57,727 bases of DNA from a virus, in IMG/VR virus record IMGVR_UViG_3300045120_000343, positions 1 through 57,727 of that record. One strand, 5' to 3'. A model generated the notes under the pieces. It made no database searches, was not told the origin of the DNA, and saw nothing but the letters and a program-made list of their open reading frames with translations. Positions 48,301-56,028 of this stretch are shown piece after piece. The translations under genes were made by a program, and so were the position numbers. Positions within the stretch are counted from its first letter, which is position 1. The number at the start of each line of letters is the position of its first letter.

Positions 48301-48588
48301 CCAAGTATTGGCACTCAATGGTCCGAGAGCTGCGGGGTTACGGAAGTTGCCTACACTATCACTAACGAGACATTGAAAATTGTTTGCAGCCGCATCAACT
48401 CCAAATGAAACAGTGTTGGTAAATCCTCCGTAATCCGCATGATCCATTGAAAGTGGATGTGAATTTGATCCAGTAACGCTAGGCAACGATGTAAAATAAA
48501 CCCAACAAGCTATTGTAAATGGGTAATTGGTAAGCGGACCCACAGCCGCTTGATAGGCACCGTTCCCTACTGTGAATAGTCGCGCCAT
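45316..48588 (-). CDS. large repeat-containing tail protein
   Basis: 1090 residues from ATG 48588 (TAATG overlap). Residues 1-230 look like a LamG/ConA-like jelly roll (YPFTIACWVYFTSLP, GRIADAAIWSVALTALEVQA). Then 14 tandem copies of a unit of about 36 residues follow (DNA about 46.31-47.84 kb): W-x3-LSEPxRR...QPxLSFVKAAPFAE-x-VSIDK. After it comes a two-fold duplicated module beginning GYSNKRDAAAVRSAMESGFD and VDNYSNKRAAAGNRTEASNE, each with an ExFNAWYDYxAKN-type core. The C-terminus is acidic. It is probably a long virion fibre. I do not know a function for the repeat. Confidence 0.7.
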   Translation of the reverse strand: MARLFTVGNGAYQAAVGPLTNYPFTIACWVYFTSLPSVTGSNSHPLSMDHADYGGFTNTVSFGVDAAANNFQCLVSDSVGNFRNPAALGPLSANTWYPMLFVCASSTSRTQYIFSGSLLSSTDAVSAVFGGTQFTNARVGTYGGSATPTSDTTGRIADAAIWSVALTALEVQAYCSGIRPNRIRPKSLVDWWPVDGLVATEPDLSGNSKNATNSTGTPAAFDFGPPVNTLTPLRQFALPFSDIAASMGWFAPLGLPVRTRVLPTSEHPALALGLSDAARDNRWFSALAEPVRRRGLAPGSNPYLSFVKAAPFAESVSIDKWQQPLSEPKRFPKVGTTFEQPYAYFVKAAPFPETVSADRWQQPLSEPVRRRGYPTQAQDELSFVGSDVATDAARWFFYPLSEPSRRRGYSTSAQDELSFVGSDIATDTRWFAPLSEPTRAKKLTDFPSLSWSYLTPTAGETVTVDKYYNWLAEPVRARSGLPAYDQQVLAFVKADPFPEAISIDRWLRPLSEPKRFPAALSGAAQPYLAFVEAAPFAEAVSIDKWLLPLGEPTRRIRFAEYPPWFPAAYYFPANPDITVEKWYAALREPTRLRLLPTGEQPFFAFVKAAPFAEAVSVDRWQQALSEPSRRKQGAQLYVRFPFVGTDTATDARWFSPLSIPTRRKPTAVQPDGLIWSKFTPAGELITLDKWFAALREPVLPRRGLPTREQPFLSFVKAAPFAETTFITKWFQPLSLPTRRKVSFVLYPALSFVKAPPFGAATPPVFSGLTFPPFLQADFLVSGYSNKRDAAAVRSAMESGFDRVRLTNRSPLRIVSGVIDFTQYQAEFFNAWYDYSAKNGEIWFHIDIPIESVKRTVLARFVGEQALAPISTVADRWRLTTRLEINDANLLSRSDFTGLDDGVFPAEVLENAIQVDNYSNKRAAAGNRTEASNEGIANFRAGTLTPFRLFSVSWQWDDTQLAYFNEWLEYRARNEAAFFSIDVPIDSSQYRTVKARFSSPPVVNAINFNRWQVVAELEARDVNSVTPSQLAELEALFAEATPDELLAMIGLIEDLTLDPFFDAWDFLGPALLDEGGAFLLLEDGTPLELDS

Positions 48589-48884
48589 TAAATAATTCCG
48601 GCACGTTTCATCAGCACGTAGCAGCACAACAATGTCTTCTGTTGTACCGTCGCGCTGCTGAACGGTGCTGGAATTATAGCAGCTAACCCGTTGATGACCG
48701 TAGTCGCACCCCCCACTGCCGTAACCGCCGCGCTCAGAGCAGTATCAAAAGCCGCATCCAGCGCAGACGCCGCCGCGGATATATCCGCCACACTGAAATT
48801 TGCCGTCACCTGCGGACGAACAAAGTTTTCTACCGCCCAAAGAGACGCCACTTGCTGTACTTGTGAAGCGTTAAGCTGGGCCAT
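48588..48884 (-). CDS. helical tail-associated protein
   Basis: 98 residues from ATG 48884 (MAQLNASQVQQVASLWAVEN). AVGGATTVINGLAAIIPAPF then SATVQQKTLLCCYVLMKRAG: amphipathic helices. It may be an adapter of the large repeat protein. No family recognised. Confidence 0.55.
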   Translation of the reverse strand: MAQLNASQVQQVASLWAVENFVRPQVTANFSVADISAAASALDAAFDTALSAAVTAVGGATTVINGLAAIIPAPFSSATVQQKTLLCCYVLMKRAGII

Positions 48885-48888
48885 CGGA

Positions 48889-49374
48889 TCACTCCCATAC
48901 CAGCATATGGATGCCGCTAAGAATGGCGGCGAGCGTCCAACCGGTGGCGTTGAAGGTGATCAATGTCGGGATAAGCTGTCCCGCGCTCGGCGCCGCGGTC
49001 AAGATCAGTTTATTTTCTACCAACACATCCGCTGCAGTCCAGGTGATCGACTGCTGCGTCTCCGTGGTAAGAGTGGCAGCCCCGGGATTGCTGCCCGGCG
49101 AGACAACCCCATCCTTGACCGTATATTTGACGACGCCGGAAGTGGCATTCGCCTGGAACAGAGAGCGCAGCTTGAGAACCCCTGTAGGTATCGGGTTTGG
49201 CGCGATGAATTGCAAAACGGCTGGCGCATCGCTACCCAACGAAGCAACGACCTGAATGCCTTCCAGCGCCCCAGCAAGGTTGGTATTGGTAGCAGGAATG
49301 TAAACCATAGAACTTAGGAGGCCGGATGCCCCGCCTAAATACAGCGAACAAGGAAATACATAACCGCCAGCCAT
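48889..49374 (-). CDS. beta-rich virion protein
   Basis: 161 residues from ATG 49374 (MAGGYVFPCSLYLGGASGLL). Thr/Ala/Gly-rich beta strands: IQVVASLGSDAPAVLQFIAP, VVKYTVKDGVVSPGSNPGAA. Lies among tail genes. Likely a structural protein of tail or fibre. No family recognised. Confidence 0.5.
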   Translation of the reverse strand: MAGGYVFPCSLYLGGASGLLSSMVYIPATNTNLAGALEGIQVVASLGSDAPAVLQFIAPNPIPTGVLKLRSLFQANATSGVVKYTVKDGVVSPGSNPGAATLTTETQQSITWTAADVLVENKLILTAAPSAGQLIPTLITFNATGWTLAAILSGIHMLVWE

Positions 49375-49414
49375 TGCCTTAATTCTCCGTGGCAGACATC
49401 ATAGTCGAACGCTC

Positions 49415-49672
49415 TCATACATATGAGCGCCGCGCGTGATAGGACGCTTCCTCGGCCTCTATTTTTTTCATGAAATGGAGGCACTCGAAACAGCCTGGTT
49501 TGAGGCAGTGGAATCGCATGCAGTTACGGCAGAAGTCGGCAACCTCTTCGATCTTCTTATTCGCCGGAGTGTGAATGATGCAGCCATTGTGACAGCATTG
49601 ATGTGTATCGCATTCTCCGGTGATCTTGCCGGTCAGCCTATCAGTAAGCGTGGCATAGCCCTGCGACTTCAT
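49415..49672 (-). CDS. Cys-rich zinc-binding-like protein
   Basis: 85 residues from ATG 49672. CDTHQCCHNGCIIHTPANKK then VADFCRNCMRFHCLKPGCFE and CLHF: ten Cys, in CxxC-like and CxxxC groups, a pattern of small phage proteins that bind zinc. Function unknown. Confidence 0.6.
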   Translation of the reverse strand: MKSQGYATLTDRLTGKITGECDTHQCCHNGCIIHTPANKKIEEVADFCRNCMRFHCLKPGCFECLHFMKKIEAEEASYHARRSYV

Positions 49673-49705
49673 ATAGATTGTCTCGCATCAAACATGGAGG
49701 AAACG

Positions 49706-50053
49706 ATGTCAGAAGAGCGCCTTGCCGAAATCCCGCCTGCCGATCCGACCGAAGAGGCCACCACGACAGAAGAGGCGTTGGCATTAATTCGCCAGCAGGC
49801 GATGGCCCTGATCGCTAAGGTCGATCCGATATTGCTCGATCAGATTCACGCCGTGATCAAGGGAACGCCCGCGGTCGTAGGAACCGCGACCATCGCCGCA
49901 GTGCTTGCCGACATTCTCTGCTTTGTCTCCAAGACCGAGGATGGCCTGGGCAAGAACGTGCTGCTCGCCTCAGAAGCGATCCTGCGGATGGCAACGGCAG
50001 GACTGAAGAACCGGCCGGCGCGAACTCCAGCCGGCCAGTTGATCGCTCATTGA
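49706..50053 (+). CDS. lone plus-strand gene in tail operon
   Basis: 115 residues from ATG 49706 with GGAGG ahead. MSEERLAEIPPADPTEEATT then EEALALIRQQAMALIAKVDP, ending basic (NRPARTPAGQLIAH). Mostly helical, with a span-like VVGTATIAAVLADILCFVSK (about residues 57-76). It is the only clear plus-strand gene in the tail region and is flanked by genes on the other strand, so it must use its own promoter. Possible moron. No family recognised. Confidence 0.6.
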   Translation: MSEERLAEIPPADPTEEATTTEEALALIRQQAMALIAKVDPILLDQIHAVIKGTPAVVGTATIAAVLADILCFVSKTEDGLGKNVLLASEAILRMATAGLKNRPARTPAGQLIAH

Positions 50054-50523
50054 GCCGACTGTGGTTCCGGAGGCATGACGGGAGCAGCCTGACCGTAAGC
50101 CGGGTGAACGGCACCGCCTGCATTGTTAATCGCCGTCAATCCATCCATCCACGCCGGCTTGGCGTTATCCACCAGGGGACCGACCTTGATGTTGTTCGCG
50201 GCGGCATAGTCGCGCAGAAATTTGGTGACGAAACCGTATTCGGCTCCGCCCGTCCGCGCATTGTTGATCATATCCATCAACAACTTCTCGGGATCGCTGT
50301 TGTCCTGACATTTCTTCCAGTTGTCATATGCCCACAGCGCCTCGCGGTTTAGATCGCGCACCAATTGAACGACTTCATCAGGTTGTCCTTTGGCCTCTAG
50401 ATAAACGGCGAGATCGTTTGCATACAAACTCGGGAACGGCGCAACCGTTGCAATCGCCTCATCAGGGATTTCGAGGCCCACATGGGCGAGACGCCACTTT
50501 TTGATCTGATTCGGATCGATCAT
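50047..50523 (-). CDS. hypothetical tail-region protein
   Basis: 158 residues from ATG 50523 (ATGA overlap). MIDPNQIKKWRLAHVGLEIP then LEAKGQPDEVVQLVRDLNRE, helical in style, with a Pro-rich end (QAAPVMPPEPQSAQ). It may be a fibre chaperone or adapter. Function unknown. Confidence 0.5.
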   Translation of the reverse strand: MIDPNQIKKWRLAHVGLEIPDEAIATVAPFPSLYANDLAVYLEAKGQPDEVVQLVRDLNREALWAYDNWKKCQDNSDPEKLLMDMINNARTGGAEYGFVTKFLRDYAAANNIKVGPLVDNAKPAWMDGLTAINNAGGAVHPAYGQAAPVMPPEPQSAQ

Positions 50524-50996
50524 GTCTGCTCCACGTCGAACATAAGATGAATGCGCGGCGTTTCCCCGTCGTTGGTCACGGAATGCTCGACCAGCACGTT
50601 GACCATATAGGCTTGGCCAACGCGCATAACATGCCCGCTGCCAGCGACTACGAATGAGGATTCGTCATTGCTCGTGAGCGGACAATGGACGCGACAGAGC
50701 CAAGCATCGGATTGCTGATCCATGTGCGGTTCGATGCGATGCCCCGGCATTACCGCAGAGAGCATCCTAGAGTGTGCGCGGGCGCTCGGAAATAATTCCA
50801 TCAGAGCGGCAACTATACCATCAGACATGGCACCGAAGCGATGCCAGGCCAGATCGGTGACCATCGCCGGCTTGAGTTCGCTGCGGCTCTGCTGCGGCCA
50901 CGCCTCGAACCTGATCGTCTCAATCCAGGCGACCAGGTCGAGAACGTGCACGCAGGCGAGAAATTCGACGGAGCCGCGAAAGCGACGGTCACTCAA
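50520..50996 (-). CDS. Asp/Asn beta-hydroxylase-like 2OG-Fe(II) protein
   Basis: 158 residues if it starts with TTG 50996 just before the upstream stop (a GTG at 50951 is possible; no strong ribosome site). The core GHRIEPHMDQQSDAWLCRVH carries the iron-binding HxD (91-93), then CPLTSNDESSFVVAGSGHVM and VEHSVTNDGETPRIHLMFDV supplies the distal His138 and Arg148. This is the Asp_Arg_Hydrox pattern of aspartyl/asparaginyl beta-hydroxylases. In a tail operon it may hydroxylate a virion or host protein. The substrate is unknown. Confidence 0.7.
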   Translation of the reverse strand: MSDRRFRGSVEFLACVHVLDLVAWIETIRFEAWPQQSRSELKPAMVTDLAWHRFGAMSDGIVAALMELFPSARAHSRMLSAVMPGHRIEPHMDQQSDAWLCRVHCPLTSNDESSFVVAGSGHVMRVGQAYMVNVLVEHSVTNDGETPRIHLMFDVEQT

Positions 50997-51459
50997 AAAG
51001 GTGAACGATGCAGACCGTCGTGCCGGTGTATGCCGGACTCTTTGCGCGCCCGCCAAGACCGGTGACGGTGACCGCGGGAACGATCAATTCACCGCCCGGC
51101 GCGGCGACCCAGCGATAGGTCGCACGCTGGTTAGTGGCAATTTCCAGGAGCTGCGTCGCAGCGGTGACGGTCGGCTCGATCGTGGTAACGACGCCAGCGG
51201 TAATCAGCGCCGCCGCATCGCCGGCATCCACGGGTGCCGGGACCGCCGTGGTGCGCGTTCCGGTCGAGGTCTGCCGATCGACCTTGTAGGTCACCGTGTT
51301 ATCCGCAGGGGTGCCATCGGTTCCGAACGTGAAATCATAGAGCCACGCACGCCGCAAGGTCGTGGCGCCGGTCACAGCGGTGAGATCCCACTGCGTCTTA
51401 TATGTCGTGGTCAGCGCACTCGGGGTGCCCTGAGTATTGGATAGCGAGTATTTTGCCAT
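50989..51459 (-). CDS. virion structural protein
   Basis: 156 residues from ATG 51459 (MAKYSLSNTQGTPSALTTTY). Thr/Ala/Val-rich beta strands: LRRAWLYDFTFGTDGTPADN, TAVPAPVDAGDAAALITAGV. The start and composition resemble small phage structural proteins. Next to the tailspike. No exact family. Confidence 0.5.
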   Translation of the reverse strand: MAKYSLSNTQGTPSALTTTYKTQWDLTAVTGATTLRRAWLYDFTFGTDGTPADNTVTYKVDRQTSTGTRTTAVPAPVDAGDAAALITAGVVTTIEPTVTAATQLLEIATNQRATYRWVAAPGGELIVPAVTVTGLGGRAKSPAYTGTTVCIVHLFE

Positions 51460-51558
51460 GATGGGCTCCGTTTCGAGGCGCGTCCTTACGACGGGCCGAA
51501 TGCGCGTTGCCCAAGCGCGCTATTTGATTGGGCGTCATCCGGCTTACGCCGGAATTTC
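51460..51558. other. intergenic gap
   Basis: No gene. A hairpin CCGGC-TTAC-GCCGG lies at 51539-51552, just behind the tailspike stop on the minus strand, without a T-run. Confidence 0.4.
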
Positions 51559-53427
51559 TCAGAAAGCGTTCATGATGTAGTCGATGTTGATTTGCATCAT
51601 GCCAGCAGTTAGAGCCTGGACGCTGACGGTCAGCGTAATCTGCTGCTCGGTGCCATTGTAGAAGAAATCGCCCGGTACTATGCCATTTATAATCAAATCG
51701 GGCGAGGTGATTGGTCCAGCGGTGATAACTGTTGCTGCTAGGAACGCAGCCGGAGTGCCCGTCACCCCTAACGCGATTTTGGCGGTATTGCTACTACTAG
51801 CAAAGGTTACCGATGGGGACGTGAAGACCCGGGTTACGATAGCACCCTTCGGAAGAGTGACGCCAAGATTCTTTGTTCCTACAGACCCGCCGTCAGTCGG
51901 AACATTGTAAGATGTGCAGATTCGACCGCCATCAAATTTAACTCTCAGACCTCGAATGCTCCCCGCGCCGAGGGTCAATTTAGTGAAATCGACGCCTTGT
52001 ATGTTGCTGAGAGATAAGTCGACGCAGTTTTTGGTAAGCGGTGCTTTGGACGACATATTACGCGCGGCGAAATTTGCAATCGTAATCCTGGTGACACCAT
52101 CTATATCCCACGGAATTGGAGATGGTGCTGAACCGCCGTCAAAATCCACTCCATCGATCACCCAATCTGCAGCGGTCGATACGGCCCCGTCGAAAGCATT
52201 AACGCAATTTTTGATTGTGCCGTTCGTAAATTTGACAGCGGACCCGAGCGGAATCTGGAAGGCCGAGAACGCCGTATCGATGAAATAGTTATTGATCGAT
52301 ATGCCGCTAATCGTTCCCTGAAAGAACATTGCCTCTTCGGCGTTCGTCGTGCCCTTGAATTTGTAGCCAGAGAGCGAGCAATGCGTACAGTCTCGCCAGA
52401 TGATACCGACATTGGCGCCTTGTGAGTTTTCGCTGTAAATATCGGACACCTGCAAATCAGTTTGCGTAAAAAATCCGAAATCACAGTTGAAGTTGCCATT
52501 ATGCGCGGTGCACTTGGAGACTTTATTGCCTTTTCCGGTGTCGATGGAATAGCCGAAATTGCTTGTGCACCCGCCGCAATCCACGTCGCATTCGGTCAGC
52601 GTGTTGTAGCCATCAGATGACGACGGCGATACCAGGGATATGCCTGCCGTGCCGCCGCCCGCCAGAGTTTGCGCCGTGACCGAGAGGGCAACCCTAATGC
52701 CGCGAATGACCGAGCGGCTTGCTTTGACCGCAAGGCCATAGGCATTACCCTGCCCCGAGAATGGCACGCTGGTGTTGGAAGCGTTGTCTGAATAAAAGTT
52801 TCCCACCGTGCAACGGTTCAGTATCGCGACGAATGCCGTTTGCGTGTGATGAAAGACCCGCAAGTCGCGAAATACGCAGTCGTTGAAAGTCGTGGGAGCG
52901 GCTCCATTGAGAGTCCCGATCGCCATCCCATCCACGTTCGAGAAATAGAGGTCGTCAAATACCGAGTCCGCGACGATCGAGGTGCTGTCTGCGCCGACGA
53001 AAATGCTATGTATAAGGTTATGCGGTGCACCGGCTTGATTGGCAAAATTGCCGTCCAGCAAGAGGCGGCTAAATGTTACACGCGATGTGGTCGCCCCCGT
53101 GGGCCACACAAACATGCTGCCACTAGCGTTAGCTTTCAATCTGAACGTAGTGTTCCCGTCCCCCAGCACCCGTAAATTGGAGAGCAGCGGCACCGAGTCG
53201 ACCGCATAGATACCGCCGCCCGTAACCCATAATGGGATTTTTTCCGAGGCGGCATAGGCGAACGCAGCAGTGACGGCGGCGGTATCGTTCGCCGCGCCAT
53301 CTCCCACGACGCCGAACTGTTGCAGGTTGAGAGCGTTGAGAGGCCGCTTGCGCCACCGGCTGCCGTCAAATTTCCAGGTGCGATAGAGATCACCTGACGA
53401 TGGCGCTATCGGGAAATCCAAAGCCAT
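51559..53427 (-). CDS. tailspike, pectate-lyase-like beta helix
   Basis: 622 residues from ATG 53427. Residues 1-35 are an attachment head; then LQQFGVVGDGAANDTAAVTA (about 35-54) is the classic start of a Pectate_lyase_3 beta helix (D-G-x-x-x-D-x-A). Many short Asn/Gly strands follow (NVDGMAIGTLNGAAPTTFND). A compact C-terminal domain (KGAIVTRVFTSPSVTFASSS) may trimerise it. It likely binds or degrades a polysaccharide receptor. It is the second spike of this type. Confidence 0.8.
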   Translation of the reverse strand: MALDFPIAPSSGDLYRTWKFDGSRWRKRPLNALNLQQFGVVGDGAANDTAAVTAAFAYAASEKIPLWVTGGGIYAVDSVPLLSNLRVLGDGNTTFRLKANASGSMFVWPTGATTSRVTFSRLLLDGNFANQAGAPHNLIHSIFVGADSTSIVADSVFDDLYFSNVDGMAIGTLNGAAPTTFNDCVFRDLRVFHHTQTAFVAILNRCTVGNFYSDNASNTSVPFSGQGNAYGLAVKASRSVIRGIRVALSVTAQTLAGGGTAGISLVSPSSSDGYNTLTECDVDCGGCTSNFGYSIDTGKGNKVSKCTAHNGNFNCDFGFFTQTDLQVSDIYSENSQGANVGIIWRDCTHCSLSGYKFKGTTNAEEAMFFQGTISGISINNYFIDTAFSAFQIPLGSAVKFTNGTIKNCVNAFDGAVSTAADWVIDGVDFDGGSAPSPIPWDIDGVTRITIANFAARNMSSKAPLTKNCVDLSLSNIQGVDFTKLTLGAGSIRGLRVKFDGGRICTSYNVPTDGGSVGTKNLGVTLPKGAIVTRVFTSPSVTFASSSNTAKIALGVTGTPAAFLAATVITAGPITSPDLIINGIVPGDFFYNGTEQQITLTVSVQALTAGMMQINIDYIMNAF

Positions 53428-53431
53428 CGAA

Positions 53432-53920
53432 TTACAGCTCTATCCACTGGCTGGAATCGGCATCTGTTTCCCACATGAACAATCCGGGGTAAGGCGACAA
53501 TGACGGATCGTACCAAAGCTTGCCGTTGAATGGGGAGGAAGGAGCGGAGCCCGAAACCGTCACCGATTGATCCGCAGTTATTAGTTGCATCCAAAATAAC
53601 GGACTGGAGGCGGGATCATGATTGAGATTAGCGTTCTGGATCGACACATAAGCAACGGTACCGGACGACACCGCATCGAGCTGTGCGTACGTCGTCACGG
53701 CGCTCCAAACGCCACGCGGATTGAACGCTTGACCCGCCTGGATCTCCAATTCTATCCGCGCGAGCGTCTTGAGGGTGCGCGGCCCGACGTCGACGATGCT
53801 GCTGGCGCCCGTCGGCGGCCCCGTGATGACGCCGAGCAAATATCCGGTTTGCGTAACGAGAACCGCGACCTTCGCAACGAAAGTATTAACCGCAGTCTGG
53901 ACGTCCGTTAAAAGCGACAT
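53432..53920 (-). CDS. fibre protein with carbohydrate-binding-like end
   Basis: 162 residues from ATG 53920 (MSLLTDVQTAVNTFVAKVAV). The later part RGVWSAVTTYAQLDAVSSGT with YVSIQNANLNHDPASSPLFW follows a carbohydrate-binding (chitin-binding 5/12-like) repeat pattern. The end GLFMWETDADSSQWIEL is a common tail-fibre end. It lies between the tape measure and a spike gene. Confidence 0.6.
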   Translation of the reverse strand: MSLLTDVQTAVNTFVAKVAVLVTQTGYLLGVITGPPTGASSIVDVGPRTLKTLARIELEIQAGQAFNPRGVWSAVTTYAQLDAVSSGTVAYVSIQNANLNHDPASSPLFWMQLITADQSVTVSGSAPSSPFNGKLWYDPSLSPYPGLFMWETDADSSQWIEL

Positions 53921-53924
53921 CGGG

Positions 53925-56021
53925 CTATCCCGAAAACCGCGGTCGCAATCCGTAGCGATTCGTCAGCGCCGAGTTCAAAGCGCCGCGACCGTCGGAAACT
54001 TTACTTGCGATCTGTGCTTCGGCTTGCTCGACGATGAAAATGAGATCGACGCCTCCGGATTGGTTCTTCTTCTGGTCTACTGAGACCTGGGCAGAGCTGT
54101 TGTTCTGGACGTTAACATTGACCTCGACGGCGGAGCGGCCGCCTATTGCCGCCATCTGCCCTGGCGTCAACACCGACTCGTCGCGTGTCAGGATGGCCGG
54201 AACCTCGTTCGCCATAAGGCCAGCATGAAAGCGCGGGGCATCATCAAAATAAGCCGGATGGATATAGCGCGTCGTTCCTTCCGATCCAACGATGCCACCT
54301 GAATGGAATCCCGTACCAGCAAAATATGAACCTGATGCCGGGGATGCTGGCCCCAATCCTGCACCACCGGGCAGAAAACCGCCAATCGCCGACTGCAACG
54401 CTCGCGCAATCGGGATCGTGATCGTCATCTTGATGATCATTTCCTCCAGCGAGCGAATAACTGCCGTGCTCAGATCCTTGAAGGCGTCGCTGGCATTCTT
54501 CGCGCCCGTCGTGATGTCTGCAAGGCTAGACGTCAGACTGCTAGATGCCGAGTTCACGAATTCATCGGCCGCGCTGCGCGTCTGCCTCAGTTGATCGTTC
54601 ACGCGGAGTTGCGCGGCGTACGTCGAGTTCAATGCCGCGGGTACGTCGTTCCCGTATAACCCTTTTAGCTGTTGCGCGATCTGGACATCTTCCGGCGAGA
54701 GCAGCGCGGTCTTTCGGCCGAAGTCTATGTCGCTGGCGATCTTAGCGCGCTCGAGCGCCGCCGCCGCAGCCGCCGCGCGCTCCGCAACTTTCGCAATTTT
54801 GTCGGCGTAATCTTCGAGCTTGCCGCCGTTCTTAACGATGTCCTGTTGCGCCGCTTCCTGGAGGCGAAACTCGGTACGGAGCCTCGCCACCGCCTCGGCG
54901 CCTTTGCCTTCAGTTTGTGCATCGGCCTCTGTCGCTGCGATGTGGCGCTGGATCGATGCTGTCAGGCGGTCAAACTCATCAGCGGCCGTTTTGGTATCAA
55001 GCTCCTTGGGCTTCTCACCGACTGCAGTAAAACGCCCTGTAAACGCGCCGCCTAACCCCGCTGCTAGTGTTTGCCGTGCCCTAGTAAGCGCATCGATCTG
55101 CGGCGGTTCAGGTCTGTAAGATAATCCCGGCTGGCTGGCTGCCGATCCAGGCCCAGCAGACAGCGAGTTTGTGATCAGCGTGGGCAAAAGGAAAGCCGGA
55201 CTGTAAGCCAATATCTTCCCAATCGTCTCCCATGGTATCTTGTTCAAAGGCTCGACGGCTTTCGCGATTATTTCGGCGATGCTCACCCACACCGCCTGAA
55301 ATTTCAATGCAAGGTTCGTTAGATCTAATTGAACCTTGAAAAATTCGTTGATCGTGTTTTTTGCTGCGTCGAGCCGTTTCCCCAACTCGATCGCATTTTG
55401 AACTTGAGTCGATGAAATCGTTTCGGTCTGGAATTTGGTCAATTCCTTCAGTTTGTCTTCAAAGCCGCTCGGCTCAAATAATGCTCGTTGCCCGGCGATG
55501 CTGTATTTCTCTAGGAGGTCGGCCCCTAATTTTAGCACATAATTCAGCGCCTCAAACGCTGCAACCGCAGCTCCTATCGGCAAGGCAATGCGCGAGAAGA
55601 ATGCCAACGCGGGAGCTGAGAACGCGACGACGCGACCGATAACGGTCGCGATCACGCCGAGCTGCGTGCCGAGCAATCCAAGACCTTGCATAATCTCGGC
55701 GTTCACGAAGGATCGAAAGGCGGGAAACAAGGCGTAGGCGCCCAACGCGATGAGCTTCAGATGATTGATGTGGTTAAGAAGATCGCTGGCATGATCGGCG
55801 ATGCTTTTGCCGAAGGCTTGCGATCCGGCTGTAGCTTGCGCCACCGAGTTTTGGTAGGTTTGCTGTTGCCGCGTGACGTTCTGATATGCTTGCTGCTGCG
55901 CATTAAGCGACGTCGTGATCGCGCCGCTTACTTTGTTGTTGTCGTTAACGACCTGATCCACCCCCTCCGTGGAGTAGACGTAGCGCAGCCGTTTTACGGC
56001 GTCCTGCATCGTCGCGGCCAT
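53925..56021 (-). CDS. tail tape measure protein
   Basis: 698 residues from ATG 56021 (MAATMQDAVKRLRYVYSTEG). Long helical stretches, hydrophobic segments (LGLLGTQLGVIATVIGRVVA, FSAPALAFFSRIALPIGAAV), then coiled coils (ATEADAQTEGKGAEAVARLR) and a LAVESLEEMIIKMTITIPIA-type region before a GFHSGGIVGSEGTTRYIHPA motif typical of tape measure C-termini. At about 0.15 nm per residue the tail would be around 105 nm. Follows the chaperones as expected. Confidence 0.85.
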   Translation of the reverse strand: MAATMQDAVKRLRYVYSTEGVDQVVNDNNKVSGAITTSLNAQQQAYQNVTRQQQTYQNSVAQATAGSQAFGKSIADHASDLLNHINHLKLIALGAYALFPAFRSFVNAEIMQGLGLLGTQLGVIATVIGRVVAFSAPALAFFSRIALPIGAAVAAFEALNYVLKLGADLLEKYSIAGQRALFEPSGFEDKLKELTKFQTETISSTQVQNAIELGKRLDAAKNTINEFFKVQLDLTNLALKFQAVWVSIAEIIAKAVEPLNKIPWETIGKILAYSPAFLLPTLITNSLSAGPGSAASQPGLSYRPEPPQIDALTRARQTLAAGLGGAFTGRFTAVGEKPKELDTKTAADEFDRLTASIQRHIAATEADAQTEGKGAEAVARLRTEFRLQEAAQQDIVKNGGKLEDYADKIAKVAERAAAAAAALERAKIASDIDFGRKTALLSPEDVQIAQQLKGLYGNDVPAALNSTYAAQLRVNDQLRQTRSAADEFVNSASSSLTSSLADITTGAKNASDAFKDLSTAVIRSLEEMIIKMTITIPIARALQSAIGGFLPGGAGLGPASPASGSYFAGTGFHSGGIVGSEGTTRYIHPAYFDDAPRFHAGLMANEVPAILTRDESVLTPGQMAAIGGRSAVEVNVNVQNNSSAQVSVDQKKNQSGGVDLIFIVEQAEAQIASKVSDGRGALNSALTNRYGLRPRFSG

Positions 56022-56028
56022 AATCGTC

